DNA of 64,000 nt from Dinghuibacter silviterrae (GCF_004366355.1 NZ_SODV01000001.1:806001-870000); one strand, 5' to 3'; shown: positions 10,004 to 20,264, counted from the stretch's first letter. Program-made: numbers and translations. Notes: generated by a model not told the origin, from the letters alone.

Positions 10004-12367
10004 ATGCTCAAAACGACCCTGCGCTCCCTTTGGAGGAGAAAAACATTTACCTTTCTGAACATCCTCGGCCTGTCGGTGGGCATGGGGGCGTGCCTGGTAC
10101 TTTTCCTGCTGATCCGCTACGAGCGCAGCTACGACACCTACCACACCAAGCTGGACCGCATCTACCGGGTGACGACGGCGTATACGGAAGGCCCGGACGG
10201 GAACCAGTTTTTTCAGGGCGTGCCGGTTCCCCTGGTGGCCTCGCTGCGCCAGGCGTTTCCCCAATTCGAAAAAGTCGCCGCTGTCGATGGTGCGCTCAAT
10301 TCCCAGTTCACCATCCCCGCCCCGGGTGGGGACAAAAAAATCCGGGACGACGCGGGCGTCTTTTACGCTGAAGCCGGCATCTTCGACATCATCGACCAGC
10401 CGTGGCTGGCCGGGGAACCCGCCACCGCCCTGGCGGAACCCAATACCATCGCCCTCGACGCCAGCGTGGCGACCGCCTGGTTTGGGGACTGGAAGGACGC
10501 CATGGGAAAAACGATCCTGTTAAACCATGCCCTTCCTTTAAAAATTACCGGCATCATGACCGATCCCCCGGGCAACACGGATCTGCCCATGCGGATGGTT
10601 ATGTCCTTTGCCACCGACCCGGACGCCACCAATACCAATTGGCACAATACCAATGGCAAGTTCAATTGCTTTGCGCTCCTCAAAAAGGGAGAGGACATCC
10701 GCCAGGTGGCCGCGTCCATGCCTGCCTTTGCCGGTAAATACTTTGACAACAAAAGTCCTGGGCAAAAGACCTCGTATTATTGCCAGCCCCTGCGTGCCAT
10801 CCACGCCGACGTCACCATGGGATCTTATTCGGGGAAAAAAGCGCCTACCCCCATGTTGTGGGCGCTGGGTATCATCGGCGCCTTCCTGGTTCTGATCGCG
10901 TGTATCAACTTTGTCAACCTGGCCACGGCCCAGTCGGCCAGCCGGGCCAAAGAAATCGGCGTCCGGAAAGTGCTGGGGAGCCCGCGGATCCGCCTGGTCG
11001 GGCAATTCCTCGGGGAGACCGGTATGATCGCATTTTTTTCCCTCCTGCTGGCCTGTATCATTGCTGAACTGGCCTTGCCGTATTTCCGGAACCTGCTACA
11101 CGAGGACATTTCCTTTCGTATCGTCCCCCTTTTCCTGTTGGGAATATGGCTGGCCGTGACGGTCCTTGGCGGACTCTACCCTGCTTTTGTCATCACCGGT
11201 ACGGACCCGGTCCGCGCCATTAAAAATACCCTCGCCAGTCCCAAGGGGCTTTTCCTCCGGAGGCTGTTGGTTGTCTCCCAGTTTGTCATTGCCCAGTTGC
11301 TCATGATCGGTACGATCATCGTCATACAACAGTTTCATTATCTAAGGACAATGCCCCTGGGTTTCGATAAGGACGCGGAAGCCCTGGTGCGTGTGCCCCA
11401 GGACAGCCTTAGCAAGGCGCACTATGCCTACTTGAAGAACAGGGTCCTCGGCATACCGGGTGTACTTGACGCCAGTCTTTGCAGCGACCCGCCCTCGTCC
11501 AGGAGAACCATGACCAGCAGTTTCAGCTTCAAGGGCAAGCAACAGGATTTCGACATCGTTATCCGGCGGGTGGACCCGGATTTTTTGCGGACGTTTCATA
11601 TCGATCTTGCAGCGGGGCGTCTGCCCTTTGCCAACGATACCCCCCGGGAATACCTGGTCAACGAAACGACCGCGCATGAGTTGGGTTATAGACACGCAGC
11701 GGATATCCTCGGTCAGTCCATCGACGTGATGGGTGGCCGCTACCCGGTCGTGGGGATCGTCCGGGATTATAACAGCGGAACCCCGATGAACCGGATTCCA
11801 CCCCTCATTCTTTCACCGCAGCTTAGCAGCTACGAGTACCTCGCTTTGCGTTTCGATCCAAGCCGGGTGGGCGACGTCATGAAAACGGTTCGCGCGACCT
11901 GGGAAGAGACCTTTCCCCAAGACGCCTACGAACAGGAATTCCTGGACGAAAAAATCGCCCAGTATTTCACCATGCAGACCGCCACGGAAAAGCTCATTGC
12001 TGTTTTTGCCGGCATCGCGATCCTGGTCTCCTGTCTCGGTCTGTACGGGCTGGTGGCCTTTATGGTCGTCCAAAAGACAAAAGAAGTCGGTATACGGAAG
12101 GTGCTGGGCGCCACGGTCCGGAGCATCCTTGTTCTTTTCTCCCGGGAATTCACCCTGCTCATCTGCCTGGCCTTCCTGATCGCCGCGCCCATCGGGTATA
12201 TCCTGATGAACAAGCTGCTCCAGTCGATGGATAACCGGATTCACATCGGTTGGGACGTCTTTGCCTGGGTGATCGGCTCCTCGATCCTGTTTGCCTGGAT
12301 GACCGTCGGCTACCGGGCCGTCCGGGCGGCCCTGGCCAATCCCATCAAAGCCCTTCAATACGAATAG
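10004..12367 (+). CDS. MacB/FtsX-type ABC transporter permease 5
   Basis: 787-aa permease starting two bases after permease 4. The N-terminal segment TFTFLNILGLSVGMGACLVL and the motif RSYDTYHTKLDRIYRV mark it as a member of the close paralog group, nearest to permease 6, with which it shares the GACLVLFLLIRYERS stretch. The FtsX motifs are EIGVRKVLGSPRIRLV and EVGIRKVLGATVRSILVLF. The C-terminal tail is NPIKALQYE. Two periplasmic domains lie between the membrane blocks. No signal peptide is expected because the first helix stays as a membrane anchor. Confidence 0.93.
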   Translation: MLKTTLRSLWRRKTFTFLNILGLSVGMGACLVLFLLIRYERSYDTYHTKLDRIYRVTTAYTEGPDGNQFFQGVPVPLVASLRQAFPQFEKVAAVDGALNSQFTIPAPGGDKKIRDDAGVFYAEAGIFDIIDQPWLAGEPATALAEPNTIALDASVATAWFGDWKDAMGKTILLNHALPLKITGIMTDPPGNTDLPMRMVMSFATDPDATNTNWHNTNGKFNCFALLKKGEDIRQVAASMPAFAGKYFDNKSPGQKTSYYCQPLRAIHADVTMGSYSGKKAPTPMLWALGIIGAFLVLIACINFVNLATAQSASRAKEIGVRKVLGSPRIRLVGQFLGETGMIAFFSLLLACIIAELALPYFRNLLHEDISFRIVPLFLLGIWLAVTVLGGLYPAFVITGTDPVRAIKNTLASPKGLFLRRLLVVSQFVIAQLLMIGTIIVIQQFHYLRTMPLGFDKDAEALVRVPQDSLSKAHYAYLKNRVLGIPGVLDASLCSDPPSSRRTMTSSFSFKGKQQDFDIVIRRVDPDFLRTFHIDLAAGRLPFANDTPREYLVNETTAHELGYRHAADILGQSIDVMGGRYPVVGIVRDYNSGTPMNRIPPLILSPQLSSYEYLALRFDPSRVGDVMKTVRATWEETFPQDAYEQEFLDEKIAQYFTMQTATEKLIAVFAGIAILVSCLGLYGLVAFMVVQKTKEVGIRKVLGATVRSILVLFSREFTLLICLAFLIAAPIGYILMNKLLQSMDNRIHIGWDVFAWVIGSSILFAWMTVGYRAVRAALANPIKALQYE

Positions 12368-12369
12368 CC

Positions 12370-14754
12370 ATGCAGAAAAATTATTTGAAAACCGCCCTGC
12401 GCGCCCTCTGGAGGAAAAAGACCTTTACCTTCCTCAACGTCTTGGGTCTTTCCGTGGGGGTCGGGGCCTGCCTGGTCCTGTTTCTCCTTATCCGGTACGA
12501 ACGCAGCTTCGACGACTGGCACCCTCAGCGGGACCGGATTTACCGCGTACTCTCGATGTGGACCGGGGGACCTAACGGTACCGACCGCAACGCCGGGGTA
12601 CCCATCCCGCTCGTCCCGGCAGTCCGGGAAGGCTTCCCGCAGTTCTCAAAAGTTGCCGCGGTCTGGAACATCTGGGGCGCCCAATATACCCTGGAGGGAA
12701 CAGACAAGAAGTTTGTCGTGGACAATGGCGTGATGTACGTTGAGCCGGCGCTGTACGACATATTCGACTTCCCCTGGCTGGCAGGACAACCGTCCTCCCT
12801 CAACCAACCCTATACGATGGCGATCGAAGCGTCGATAGCCACCAAATGGTTTGGAGACTGGCACGACGCCATCGGTAAGACCGTGGTGATGGACCATGTC
12901 CACAGTTATGTTATAACGGGTGTTATGAAGGATCATCCGAGGAATACGGACCTCCCCATTAGCATCGCCTTGTCGTATGTTTCTTTTAAACGGCACCTGG
13001 AGCGGGAATGGCATGATGTCAACAGCAGTTCGACCTGCTATGCGTTGCTCGCTCCCGGTCAGACGATTGGCCGTGCGGCCACACAGATACCCGCCTTTGA
13101 CGCCCTGCACTTCAAGGACGAAAAGGGGCCCCAAAAATCGTCGATCGATTTTCAGCCGCTCCGGAACATTCACTTCAACACCCAGGTAGGCACGTACAAC
13201 GGGTACAACATTTCTCCGACCCGGTTGTGGGCATTGGCCCTGATCGGCGCTTTCCTGCTCCTGATTGCGTGTATCAATTTTATCAATCTGGCCACCGCTC
13301 AATCGGTGAGCCGGGCCAAGGAGATCGGTGTCCGCAAAGTCCTGGGCAGCACCCGGTCCACCCTTGTCTTCCAGTTTCTCGGGGAGACCGCACTTCTTAC
13401 TATGTTTGCGTTGCTCCTCGGTTGTATCCTGGGAGAAATCGGGGCCAAATGGCTGGGACGGCTGCTGGACATGCCCCTCGGCATGAATGCGCCCTCCCTG
13501 CTGTTGTTCCTGCCGTTGCTGGGGATCGTCATCACCGTCCTGGGGGGCTTTTATCCGGGGCTGGTATTGAGCGGGTTTAACCCCGTGGAGGCGATCAAGA
13601 GCAAGATCACCCCGAAAACCGTGGGAGGCCTGTCGCTCCGGCGCGTGCTCGTCGTCTTCCAGTTTGCCATCGCCCAGGTCCTGGTCATCGGGACCCTGGT
13701 GGTCCTCAAGCAAATGGACTATTTCAAGACCATACCCTTAGGGTTCAACAATAAGTTCATCGCCCTGGTGGACATGCCGGGCGATAGCGCGAGCCTTCGC
13801 AAACAGGCCTACGTCAAACAGCTCGTCCTACAGGAACCGGGCGTAATCGACGCCAGCCTTTGTTCGTCGCCCCCATCTTCCGGCTGGATCTGGGAGAACG
13901 GGTTTACGTTTGAAAACCGCCCGAAACCCGAAAACTGGTCCCTGAGCATGAAGATGGCCGATACCAACTATTACCGGACCTTTGGTATCACCCTGCTCGC
14001 CGGCCGGTTGCCCTATCCCAGCGATACGACACGGGAATATGTCGTCAACGAACTGGCGACGCGCAAACTCGGCTTTGCTCATCCCGCCGATATTATCGGC
14101 AAGGTCGTCCACGTGGGGCACAAGATGGTCCCTATCGTCGGTGTCGTCCGTGACTTTCACAGCACCTCCCTTCAAAACGAACTGTCGCCCTTGGCCCTGT
14201 CCACAACGGCCAGCACCTTCAGTACGCTGGCCGTCCGCCTGGACCCCGGGCAGATCGGGTCTGCGCTCAAAAGGATACAGGCCGATTGGGAGCGGACCTA
14301 CCCGGAATTCGTCTACCATTCCGTTTTTATGGAAGACGATATGGCGCAGTTCTACGAGGGCGAAGAACAGACCTCCAAACTCTTCAGGGTATTTGCAGGG
14401 ATTGCGTTGCTGATCTCCTGCCTGGGTCTTTATGGCCTGGTGTCCTTTATGGTCGTACAGCGGACCAAAGAAGTGGGGATCCGGAAGGTCCTGGGCGCTT
14501 CGATCCAGGGCATTGTGTATCTTTTCTCCCGGGAATTCACGCTGCTCATTGGTATAGCCTTCGCCATCGCCGCGCCGCTGGGATATTATATCATGACCCA
14601 ATGGCTCCAGGGGTTTTATTATCGAACCCCTATGGGATGGGTAACCTTCGGGCTGGCGATCGCCGGCTCCCTTTTTATTGCATGGCTCGCAGTGGGATAT
14701 AAAGCCATCCGGGCCGCGCTCGCCAACCCGGTACAAAGCCTCCGAACAGAATAA
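12370..14754 (+). CDS. MacB/FtsX-type ABC transporter permease 6
   Basis: 794-aa permease; the start at 12370 in the repeated junction gives MQKNYLKTALRALWRKKTFT, aligned with the siblings, rather than the longer upstream frame. The FtsX motifs are EIGVRKVLGSTRSTLVFQF and EVGIRKVLGASIQGIVYLF. It is the last member of the close paralog group. Its C-terminus (NPVQSLRTE) departs from the DPVKALKYE form, and its stop is followed by a different, AT-rich 10-base spacer instead of the GCC junction, which fits the boundary of the duplicated block. Confidence 0.93.
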   Translation: MQKNYLKTALRALWRKKTFTFLNVLGLSVGVGACLVLFLLIRYERSFDDWHPQRDRIYRVLSMWTGGPNGTDRNAGVPIPLVPAVREGFPQFSKVAAVWNIWGAQYTLEGTDKKFVVDNGVMYVEPALYDIFDFPWLAGQPSSLNQPYTMAIEASIATKWFGDWHDAIGKTVVMDHVHSYVITGVMKDHPRNTDLPISIALSYVSFKRHLEREWHDVNSSSTCYALLAPGQTIGRAATQIPAFDALHFKDEKGPQKSSIDFQPLRNIHFNTQVGTYNGYNISPTRLWALALIGAFLLLIACINFINLATAQSVSRAKEIGVRKVLGSTRSTLVFQFLGETALLTMFALLLGCILGEIGAKWLGRLLDMPLGMNAPSLLLFLPLLGIVITVLGGFYPGLVLSGFNPVEAIKSKITPKTVGGLSLRRVLVVFQFAIAQVLVIGTLVVLKQMDYFKTIPLGFNNKFIALVDMPGDSASLRKQAYVKQLVLQEPGVIDASLCSSPPSSGWIWENGFTFENRPKPENWSLSMKMADTNYYRTFGITLLAGRLPYPSDTTREYVVNELATRKLGFAHPADIIGKVVHVGHKMVPIVGVVRDFHSTSLQNELSPLALSTTASTFSTLAVRLDPGQIGSALKRIQADWERTYPEFVYHSVFMEDDMAQFYEGEEQTSKLFRVFAGIALLISCLGLYGLVSFMVVQRTKEVGIRKVLGASIQGIVYLFSREFTLLIGIAFAIAAPLGYYIMTQWLQGFYYRTPMGWVTFGLAIAGSLFIAWLAVGYKAIRAALANPVQSLRTE

Positions 14755-14764
14755 ACATTTTTTT

Positions 14765-17164
14765 ATGTTCAAACACTACCTGACCACCGCCTGGCGGAAC
14801 CTGGTCAAATACCGGGCCTTCTCGCTGATCAATATTTTCGGTCTGGCCATCGGCCTGGCCGCCTTTTGGGCCATCGCCCTGTATGTAGGGGATGAGTACA
14901 GTTATGACCGCTCGCTGCCGACCGCGGACAGGGTATACCGGGCCGTAAGTTATCTGAGTTGGGACGGCGGCAAGCTTGAAACGGCGACCAGCTCGCCTCC
15001 TTTTGCCGCGGCCCTGAAGTCCATCCTGCCCCAGGTGCAGGCTACCACCCGGGTGATCATGGATGGTGGCAATACCGTGTCGATGGGAGACAAGCAATTC
15101 GATATAGACAACCTCCTGCTGGCGGACAGTACCTTTTTCACGGTTTTCCCTTATCACTTTGTAGAAGGTGACCCAAAGACGGCGCTCGTCCCCCGAAACG
15201 GGATCGTCATCACCCGGAGCCTGGCCGAAAAATTCTTTGGGTCCGCCGCGGCAGCCATGGGCAAGACCATCCGGATGGGGGACCAGCCTCCGCTCGCGGT
15301 TACCGCGGTCATGGAGGATGTGCCCGTGAGGACCCACCTGCAATTCGATGCCGTCAGGCCCTGGCCCGTCCAGGACGAAACGGGAACCTGGCAGAACTAC
15401 AACGTCTACACATACCTGCTCCTCAAACCGGGGGCGGACCGCCGGCAGGCGGAAGCCGTCATCGCCCGCACCTTTACCCCTTTCATCATCGCCAAATCCG
15501 GTGGCCACCAAGCCTACCACATGGAGCTCCAGCCGCTGACCTCCATCCATCTCCGCTCGCACCTGCAATTCGAAACGGGCCGCAACGGAGACATCCGGTA
15601 TGTATATATTTTTATCGCTGCGGCCCTGTTGATCCTGTCGATTGCAGTGATCAACTATATGAACCTGTCCACCGCGCGTTCCGCCCTACGCGTAAGGGAG
15701 GTGGGCGTGCGCAAGGCCATCGGCTCGCCCCGGGGAACCCTGGTGGGTCTTTTTCTGGCGGAATCGATCATCATCACCCTCGTGGCGGCCTTTCTTGGCC
15801 TTTTGGTCCTGGAACTTTTCCTCCCGGTCTTCAACCACCTCTCCGGCAAAAACCTGTCCCTTCTGCAACTGGGCGTGGGTAATATCGCCGCCCTGGTCTT
15901 TTTGTTCGCGCTCCTGATCGGCCTGGCCGCGGGGATCTATCCGGCGCTTTTCCTGTCGGGTTTCGGCATCCTGCACTCTCTTAAGGGCGAACTGGGCCGG
16001 CGAACCGGCAACGTTGTGTTGCGCAAGGGACTGGTCACGTTTCAATTTATCATCACCATTGCCATGATCTCGGCGTCCAGCCTGGTGTACCTGCAACTGC
16101 GACACATGGAAACGGCGGACCTCGGGTTTAATAAGGACCAGACGGTAACGTTCCACGTAAACGACCCCGCGGTGCGCCGGCAGATCGACGCGTTGAGGAA
16201 CAAGCTCCTGGAAAACCCGCTGATCGAAGACGTGTCCGGGGCCAGCAACCCCATCGGCAGCAACTTCATCGGCGGGCGCAACTTTCGCTACGAGAAGGAC
16301 GGCCAGCGGAAGCATGGGTCCGTGTTTGGAAAGATCCTCTGGGTGGACGAACACTTTTTGCCTACCCTCCAAATACCCGTGGTGGCGGGAAGGAATTTTT
16401 CACCCGGGATCCCTTCCGACAGCGCGGGTGGCGTCCTGGTCAACGAAACCTTTGTCCACCGGGCAGGCTGGACCGACCCTATCGGCAAACGGGTGTCGTT
16501 TTTTATCGATGACCAGGGAGACACCCGGGACGCGAAGGTCGTGGGGGTGACCAGGGACTTCAACATTTATTCCCTCCAAAACGCCATCCAGCCCCTGGCC
16601 ATCTATTATCTCCAGGATCCCGACGACAAGGATAACCTGTATGTCCGCCTGGCCAAGGGGCATATTGCGGAAGCCCTGTCCTACCTGGAGACCACCTATA
16701 AGACCTTCGATGCTTCGGGTACCGTGGAGTATCATTTCCTCGACCAGAGTTTCTCCAGCCAATACGACGCCGAGCGCCGCCAGGGGTACGTGTTCCTGAG
16801 CTTTACCGTCCTGGCTGTCCTGCTCGCCTGCCTGGGTCTTTTCGGCCTGGTCAGCTTTTCCGCCTCCCGCCGGGTCAAGGAGATCGGGATCCGGAAAGTG
16901 CTGGGCGCTGGCAATTGGGGTATCGTGACTTTGCTTGCGGGGGACTTGCTCCGGTTGGTCGTTCTTGCCGCCTGTATCGCCGGCCCCCTGGCATGGTGGG
17001 TCATGGATCGCTGGCTGCAGGACTTTGCCTACCGTATCCCGGTCTATTGGTGGGTGCTGGCCGGGGCAGGGCTGGCCGCCGCGGGGATCGCGCTGCTGAC
17101 CATGATCACCCAGGCGATGAAGGCCGCGCGGGCCAACCCTGCAAATGCCCTCAAATACGAATAG
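14765..17164 (+). CDS. MacB/FtsX-type ABC transporter permease 7
   Basis: 799-aa permease, more distant from genes 2-6. Start chosen at 14765 (MFKHYLTTAWRNLVKYRAF), after a 10-base spacer; the longer frame overlaps permease 6. The N-terminal helix is INIFGLAIGLAAFWAIALYV, then DEYSYDRSLPTADRVYRA. The first FtsX motif is altered to EVGVRKAIGSPRGTLVGLF and the second is EIGIRKVLGAGNWGIVTLL, followed by AGDLLRLV rather than SREFTLLI. The domain plan is otherwise the same. It probably came from an older duplication or separate recruitment into the array. Confidence 0.92.
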   Translation: MFKHYLTTAWRNLVKYRAFSLINIFGLAIGLAAFWAIALYVGDEYSYDRSLPTADRVYRAVSYLSWDGGKLETATSSPPFAAALKSILPQVQATTRVIMDGGNTVSMGDKQFDIDNLLLADSTFFTVFPYHFVEGDPKTALVPRNGIVITRSLAEKFFGSAAAAMGKTIRMGDQPPLAVTAVMEDVPVRTHLQFDAVRPWPVQDETGTWQNYNVYTYLLLKPGADRRQAEAVIARTFTPFIIAKSGGHQAYHMELQPLTSIHLRSHLQFETGRNGDIRYVYIFIAAALLILSIAVINYMNLSTARSALRVREVGVRKAIGSPRGTLVGLFLAESIIITLVAAFLGLLVLELFLPVFNHLSGKNLSLLQLGVGNIAALVFLFALLIGLAAGIYPALFLSGFGILHSLKGELGRRTGNVVLRKGLVTFQFIITIAMISASSLVYLQLRHMETADLGFNKDQTVTFHVNDPAVRRQIDALRNKLLENPLIEDVSGASNPIGSNFIGGRNFRYEKDGQRKHGSVFGKILWVDEHFLPTLQIPVVAGRNFSPGIPSDSAGGVLVNETFVHRAGWTDPIGKRVSFFIDDQGDTRDAKVVGVTRDFNIYSLQNAIQPLAIYYLQDPDDKDNLYVRLAKGHIAEALSYLETTYKTFDASGTVEYHFLDQSFSSQYDAERRQGYVFLSFTVLAVLLACLGLFGLVSFSASRRVKEIGIRKVLGAGNWGIVTLLAGDLLRLVVLAACIAGPLAWWVMDRWLQDFAYRIPVYWWVLAGAGLAAAGIALLTMITQAMKAARANPANALKYE

Positions 17165-17166
17165 CT

Positions 17167-19554
17167 ATGATGCACGTCTATCTGAAACTCGCGTGGAGGA
17201 ACTTTTGGAAGAACAGGAGGTATACCCTCATCAATATGGCCGGTCTGAGCATTGCGCTGACGCTTTTCCTGCTGGCCCTGTTGTACCGCAACAGTGAGGT
17301 CCGCTACGAGCGCTGGAACCCCGGACACGAAAACGTTTACCGTATCGGGCTGCGCGACGACGGAGGAGATGTCGCCCTGACCCCGCGCCCCTTTGCCACT
17401 GCCGTCCGTGAACTCCCCGTTGCCCAGGCCGCCACCACCGTCACCGATTATTGGAGAAGCGAACTGCTCATCACGACCGCGGATAAAAAGATTTTCGATA
17501 AAAATGCCATCCGTGCGGACAGTTCTTTCCTGGACGTTTTCGAATATCCGTTGCTGTATGGCGACGCCGCCAAGGCCCTGAAAGAACCGCACACGGTCTT
17601 GTTGACCCGTTCCCTGAGCGAGCTTCTTTTTGGCAAAGGCGTCAATCCCGTGGGCCTTTCTGTCACCATGGGTGAATTCGGGTTGTGCAAGGTGACCGGT
17701 GTCATCGACAAGGATCGCTACCCCAGCCACCTGCCCTTCTCCTGTGTCATCCAGCTCGGCCTGAGACCGGTGGAAGACTGGACCAGCAACAATACCTACG
17801 TATACGTCCGGTGTAAGCCCCACACACAGCCCTTGGCCTACGAGCCGCTGCTCAACAGGACGTATGCAAGTCTTGCCCTGGAAACCGCCGGCCTGCACTA
17901 TGGTCTTTCCAGCGCGGAAATGGCGGAATTACAGGAAAATATCGCCTCCCGGAAATACTTTTTTACACCCGTCGACCCGCTTCACCTGGACAGCCGGCTG
18001 CGGTACGAATGGCCCGGCAACGGTACCGGCGGCTACCTCCGTTCCCTGTACCTGATCGTGCTGATCATCATGGTCATGGCCGCGATCAATTTCACCAACC
18101 TTTCCGTGGCGTATGCCGCCAGAAGGGCAAAAGAAACCGGCCTTCGCAAGGTGGTGGGCGCCGCCCGCGGACAGCTCGTGCTCCAATTCCTGGCGGAGAC
18201 CTTTTTCCAGTGTTTGCTGGCGCTGTTTCTCGCGCTCGTCGTGGCCGAACTGTTCCTGCCCCTGATCAATGCCCACTTAGGTTTGACGATCCGTGGCTGG
18301 ATCGGACAGGACACCTTGCCGCTGCTCGGCCAGCTTTTTCTAAGCACGCTGATCACCACCCTGATGGCGGGTCTTTATCCCGCCTTTGTCATGAGCGGTT
18401 ACCTGCCCGCGTTGGTGTTAAAGGGCAGTTTTTCGACCGGCACGCGGGGCGTCCTGCTCAGACGCATCCTGCTCATCACCCAGTTCACCTGTGCATCCGT
18501 TTTTATCAGCGGGATCTTTGTCATCGTCCGGCAGATCGACTATATGCGGCACATGGACTTGGGCTACCAGGCGAACCAGGTCCTGGCCGTACAAATCCAT
18601 GATGAACACACCAACAGCAATTTCGCCTCCATCCGGAGCCGGCTGGAAGCCGTACCGGGGATCAGCGCCGTCAGCCGCACAAGCCAGATACAGGGAGAAG
18701 ACCTGGGGAACAACACCTACGGTTATCATGGCAAGGCGTTCTCCGTGGACTTCTTGGCGGTGGATGCGGGCTATTGTGCCGCCATGGGGCTGCCGTTGGT
18801 CCAGGGGCGCGAATTTGACGGGCTGCACCAACGGGATACGTTTAACGCGGTCTACGTCAACGAGGCCTTTGCCAGGCAGGCGGGCGTTACGGTGGGTGAT
18901 TTCCTGAACCAGGGGAATCGCAAGATCGAAGTCATCGGTATCGTCAAAGACTTCAGGGCCGGTAGTCCGCAAGCCGCCATTACGCCGCTCTTGTTCCAGC
19001 TGTTGAGGGGCAATACACCCAACTATGTCCTCTTACAGCTCGACAGCCGGCAAGCCCAGGCCACGATTGACCGCCTGGAAACGGTCTGGCCTGCGGTAGA
19101 ACCCGGCTATCCCTGCCAGTATACCTTCCTGGACGACCACTTTGCCCACCTCTTGCGCGACCAGGAACGCTTTAGTTTCCTGGTCAGCATATTTTCCACC
19201 ATGGCGCTGGTGCTGGCCGTCATGGGTGTTGTTGCCCTGGCCGCCTATACCGCCGAAAGAAAGGTAAAAGAGATCACCATCCGGAAGGTCTTGGGCGCAA
19301 GTGTCCCCCAGATCCTGGCCTTGCTCAACAAGGACTTCGTCCGGTGGGTTCTGACCGCCAACATTTTAGCAATCCCTCTTTCAGGGCTGCTCTTACACCG
19401 CTGGCTTCAGGATTTTGCGTACCGGATCCACCTGGGACCGGTTCCTTTTGTCCTGGCGTTCCTGGGCAGCCTGGGCATCACCGTATTGGTGGTTACCCTC
19501 CAGTCCCTGAAGGCCAGCCTGGCCTCCCCGGCCAAGGCCCTTAAGTATGAATGA
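17167..19554 (+). CDS. MacB/FtsX-type ABC transporter permease 8
   Basis: 795-aa permease starting two bases after permease 7 (MMHVYLKLAWRNFWKNRRYT; the second ATG at 17170 is equally possible). It is the most divergent of the array: the first FtsX motif is ETGLRKVVGAARGQLVLQF and the second EITIRKVLGASVPQILALL. The usual SYD motif after the first helix is replaced by VRYERWNPGHENVYRI. It resembles permease 1 more than the central five. It is followed after 40 bases by the second ATPase gene, which could serve this permease or several of them. Confidence 0.92.
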   Translation: MMHVYLKLAWRNFWKNRRYTLINMAGLSIALTLFLLALLYRNSEVRYERWNPGHENVYRIGLRDDGGDVALTPRPFATAVRELPVAQAATTVTDYWRSELLITTADKKIFDKNAIRADSSFLDVFEYPLLYGDAAKALKEPHTVLLTRSLSELLFGKGVNPVGLSVTMGEFGLCKVTGVIDKDRYPSHLPFSCVIQLGLRPVEDWTSNNTYVYVRCKPHTQPLAYEPLLNRTYASLALETAGLHYGLSSAEMAELQENIASRKYFFTPVDPLHLDSRLRYEWPGNGTGGYLRSLYLIVLIIMVMAAINFTNLSVAYAARRAKETGLRKVVGAARGQLVLQFLAETFFQCLLALFLALVVAELFLPLINAHLGLTIRGWIGQDTLPLLGQLFLSTLITTLMAGLYPAFVMSGYLPALVLKGSFSTGTRGVLLRRILLITQFTCASVFISGIFVIVRQIDYMRHMDLGYQANQVLAVQIHDEHTNSNFASIRSRLEAVPGISAVSRTSQIQGEDLGNNTYGYHGKAFSVDFLAVDAGYCAAMGLPLVQGREFDGLHQRDTFNAVYVNEAFARQAGVTVGDFLNQGNRKIEVIGIVKDFRAGSPQAAITPLLFQLLRGNTPNYVLLQLDSRQAQATIDRLETVWPAVEPGYPCQYTFLDDHFAHLLRDQERFSFLVSIFSTMALVLAVMGVVALAAYTAERKVKEITIRKVLGASVPQILALLNKDFVRWVLTANILAIPLSGLLLHRWLQDFAYRIHLGPVPFVLAFLGSLGITVLVVTLQSLKASLASPAKALKYE

Positions 19555-19594
19555 AATACTTTAGTATATTCACCCGTGAAAATCAACCATAGCC

Positions 19595-20263
19595 ATGATC
19601 CAACTCAAGAACATCGAACGGTATTTTAGTAACGGGAACGTCAAGAACTATGTCTTGCGGTACATCACCGCGGATATTAAAAAGGGCGACTTTGTCAGCA
19701 TCATGGGTCCTTCCGGGGCCGGGAAAAGCACCCTGCTGAACATTATCGGCATGCTCGAAGAGCCTACCGCAGGGGAGTACTATTTTATGGAAACGCCCGT
19801 CCACACCCTTTCGGAAAAACAGCGCATCGCCCTGTACCGGACACATATCGGGTTTGTCTTCCAGGCGTACCACCTGCTGGACGACCTTACCATCTACGAG
19901 AACCTGGAGACCCCGCTGATGTATCAAAATGTGAAGGCCTCCGAACGAAAGGCCCGGGTCGCCGAGATCCTCGACCGCTTTAATATGGTCGCCAAAAAAG
20001 ACCTCTTCCCTGCACAGCTTTCCGGCGGCCAGCAACAGCTCGTGGGCATCGCCCGTGCGCTCATCGCCCGTCCCCAGCTGATCCTCGCCGACGAGCCCAC
20101 CGGGAACCTCCAGTCCAAACAGGCCGACGAAATCATGCATCTTTTCCAAAAGCTCAACCAGGAAGAGAAAGTCACCATCATCCAGGTCACCCACTCCGAG
20201 AAAAACGCCACCTACGGCAACCGCATCCTGCAATTGATGGATGGGGAGTTTATGGACGAGTAA
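19595..20263 (+). CDS. ABC transporter ATP-binding protein
   Basis: 222-aa complete ABC ATPase of the LolD/MacB type. Walker A is [12 protein letters not shown] near residue 40, the Q-loop [10 protein letters not shown] follows, the signature is [15 protein letters not shown], Walker B is [13 protein letters not shown] and the H-loop is VTHSE. Compared with the usual [15 protein letters not shown] the signature carries LVG in place of RVA, so the conserved Arg is missing; the D-loop Asp of GNLDS is Gln. These changes may lower or alter activity but do not remove catalytic residues. It closes the permease array, 40 bases after permease 8, and ends one base before the convergent Old Yellow Enzyme gene. 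A short inverted repeat (GAATACT-like, about 19555-19573) lies in the gap. Confidence 0.94.
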   Translation: MIQLKNIERYFSNGNVKNYVLRYITADIKKGDFVSIMGPSGAGKSTLLNIIGMLEEPTAGEYYFMETPVHTLSEKQRIALYRTHIGFVFQAYHLLDDLTIYENLETPLMYQNVKASERKARVAEILDRFNMVAKKDLFPAQLSGGQQQLVGIARALIARPQLILADEPTGNLQSKQADEIMHLFQKLNQEEKVTIIQVTHSEKNATYGNRILQLMDGEFMDE

Positions 20264-20264
20264 T

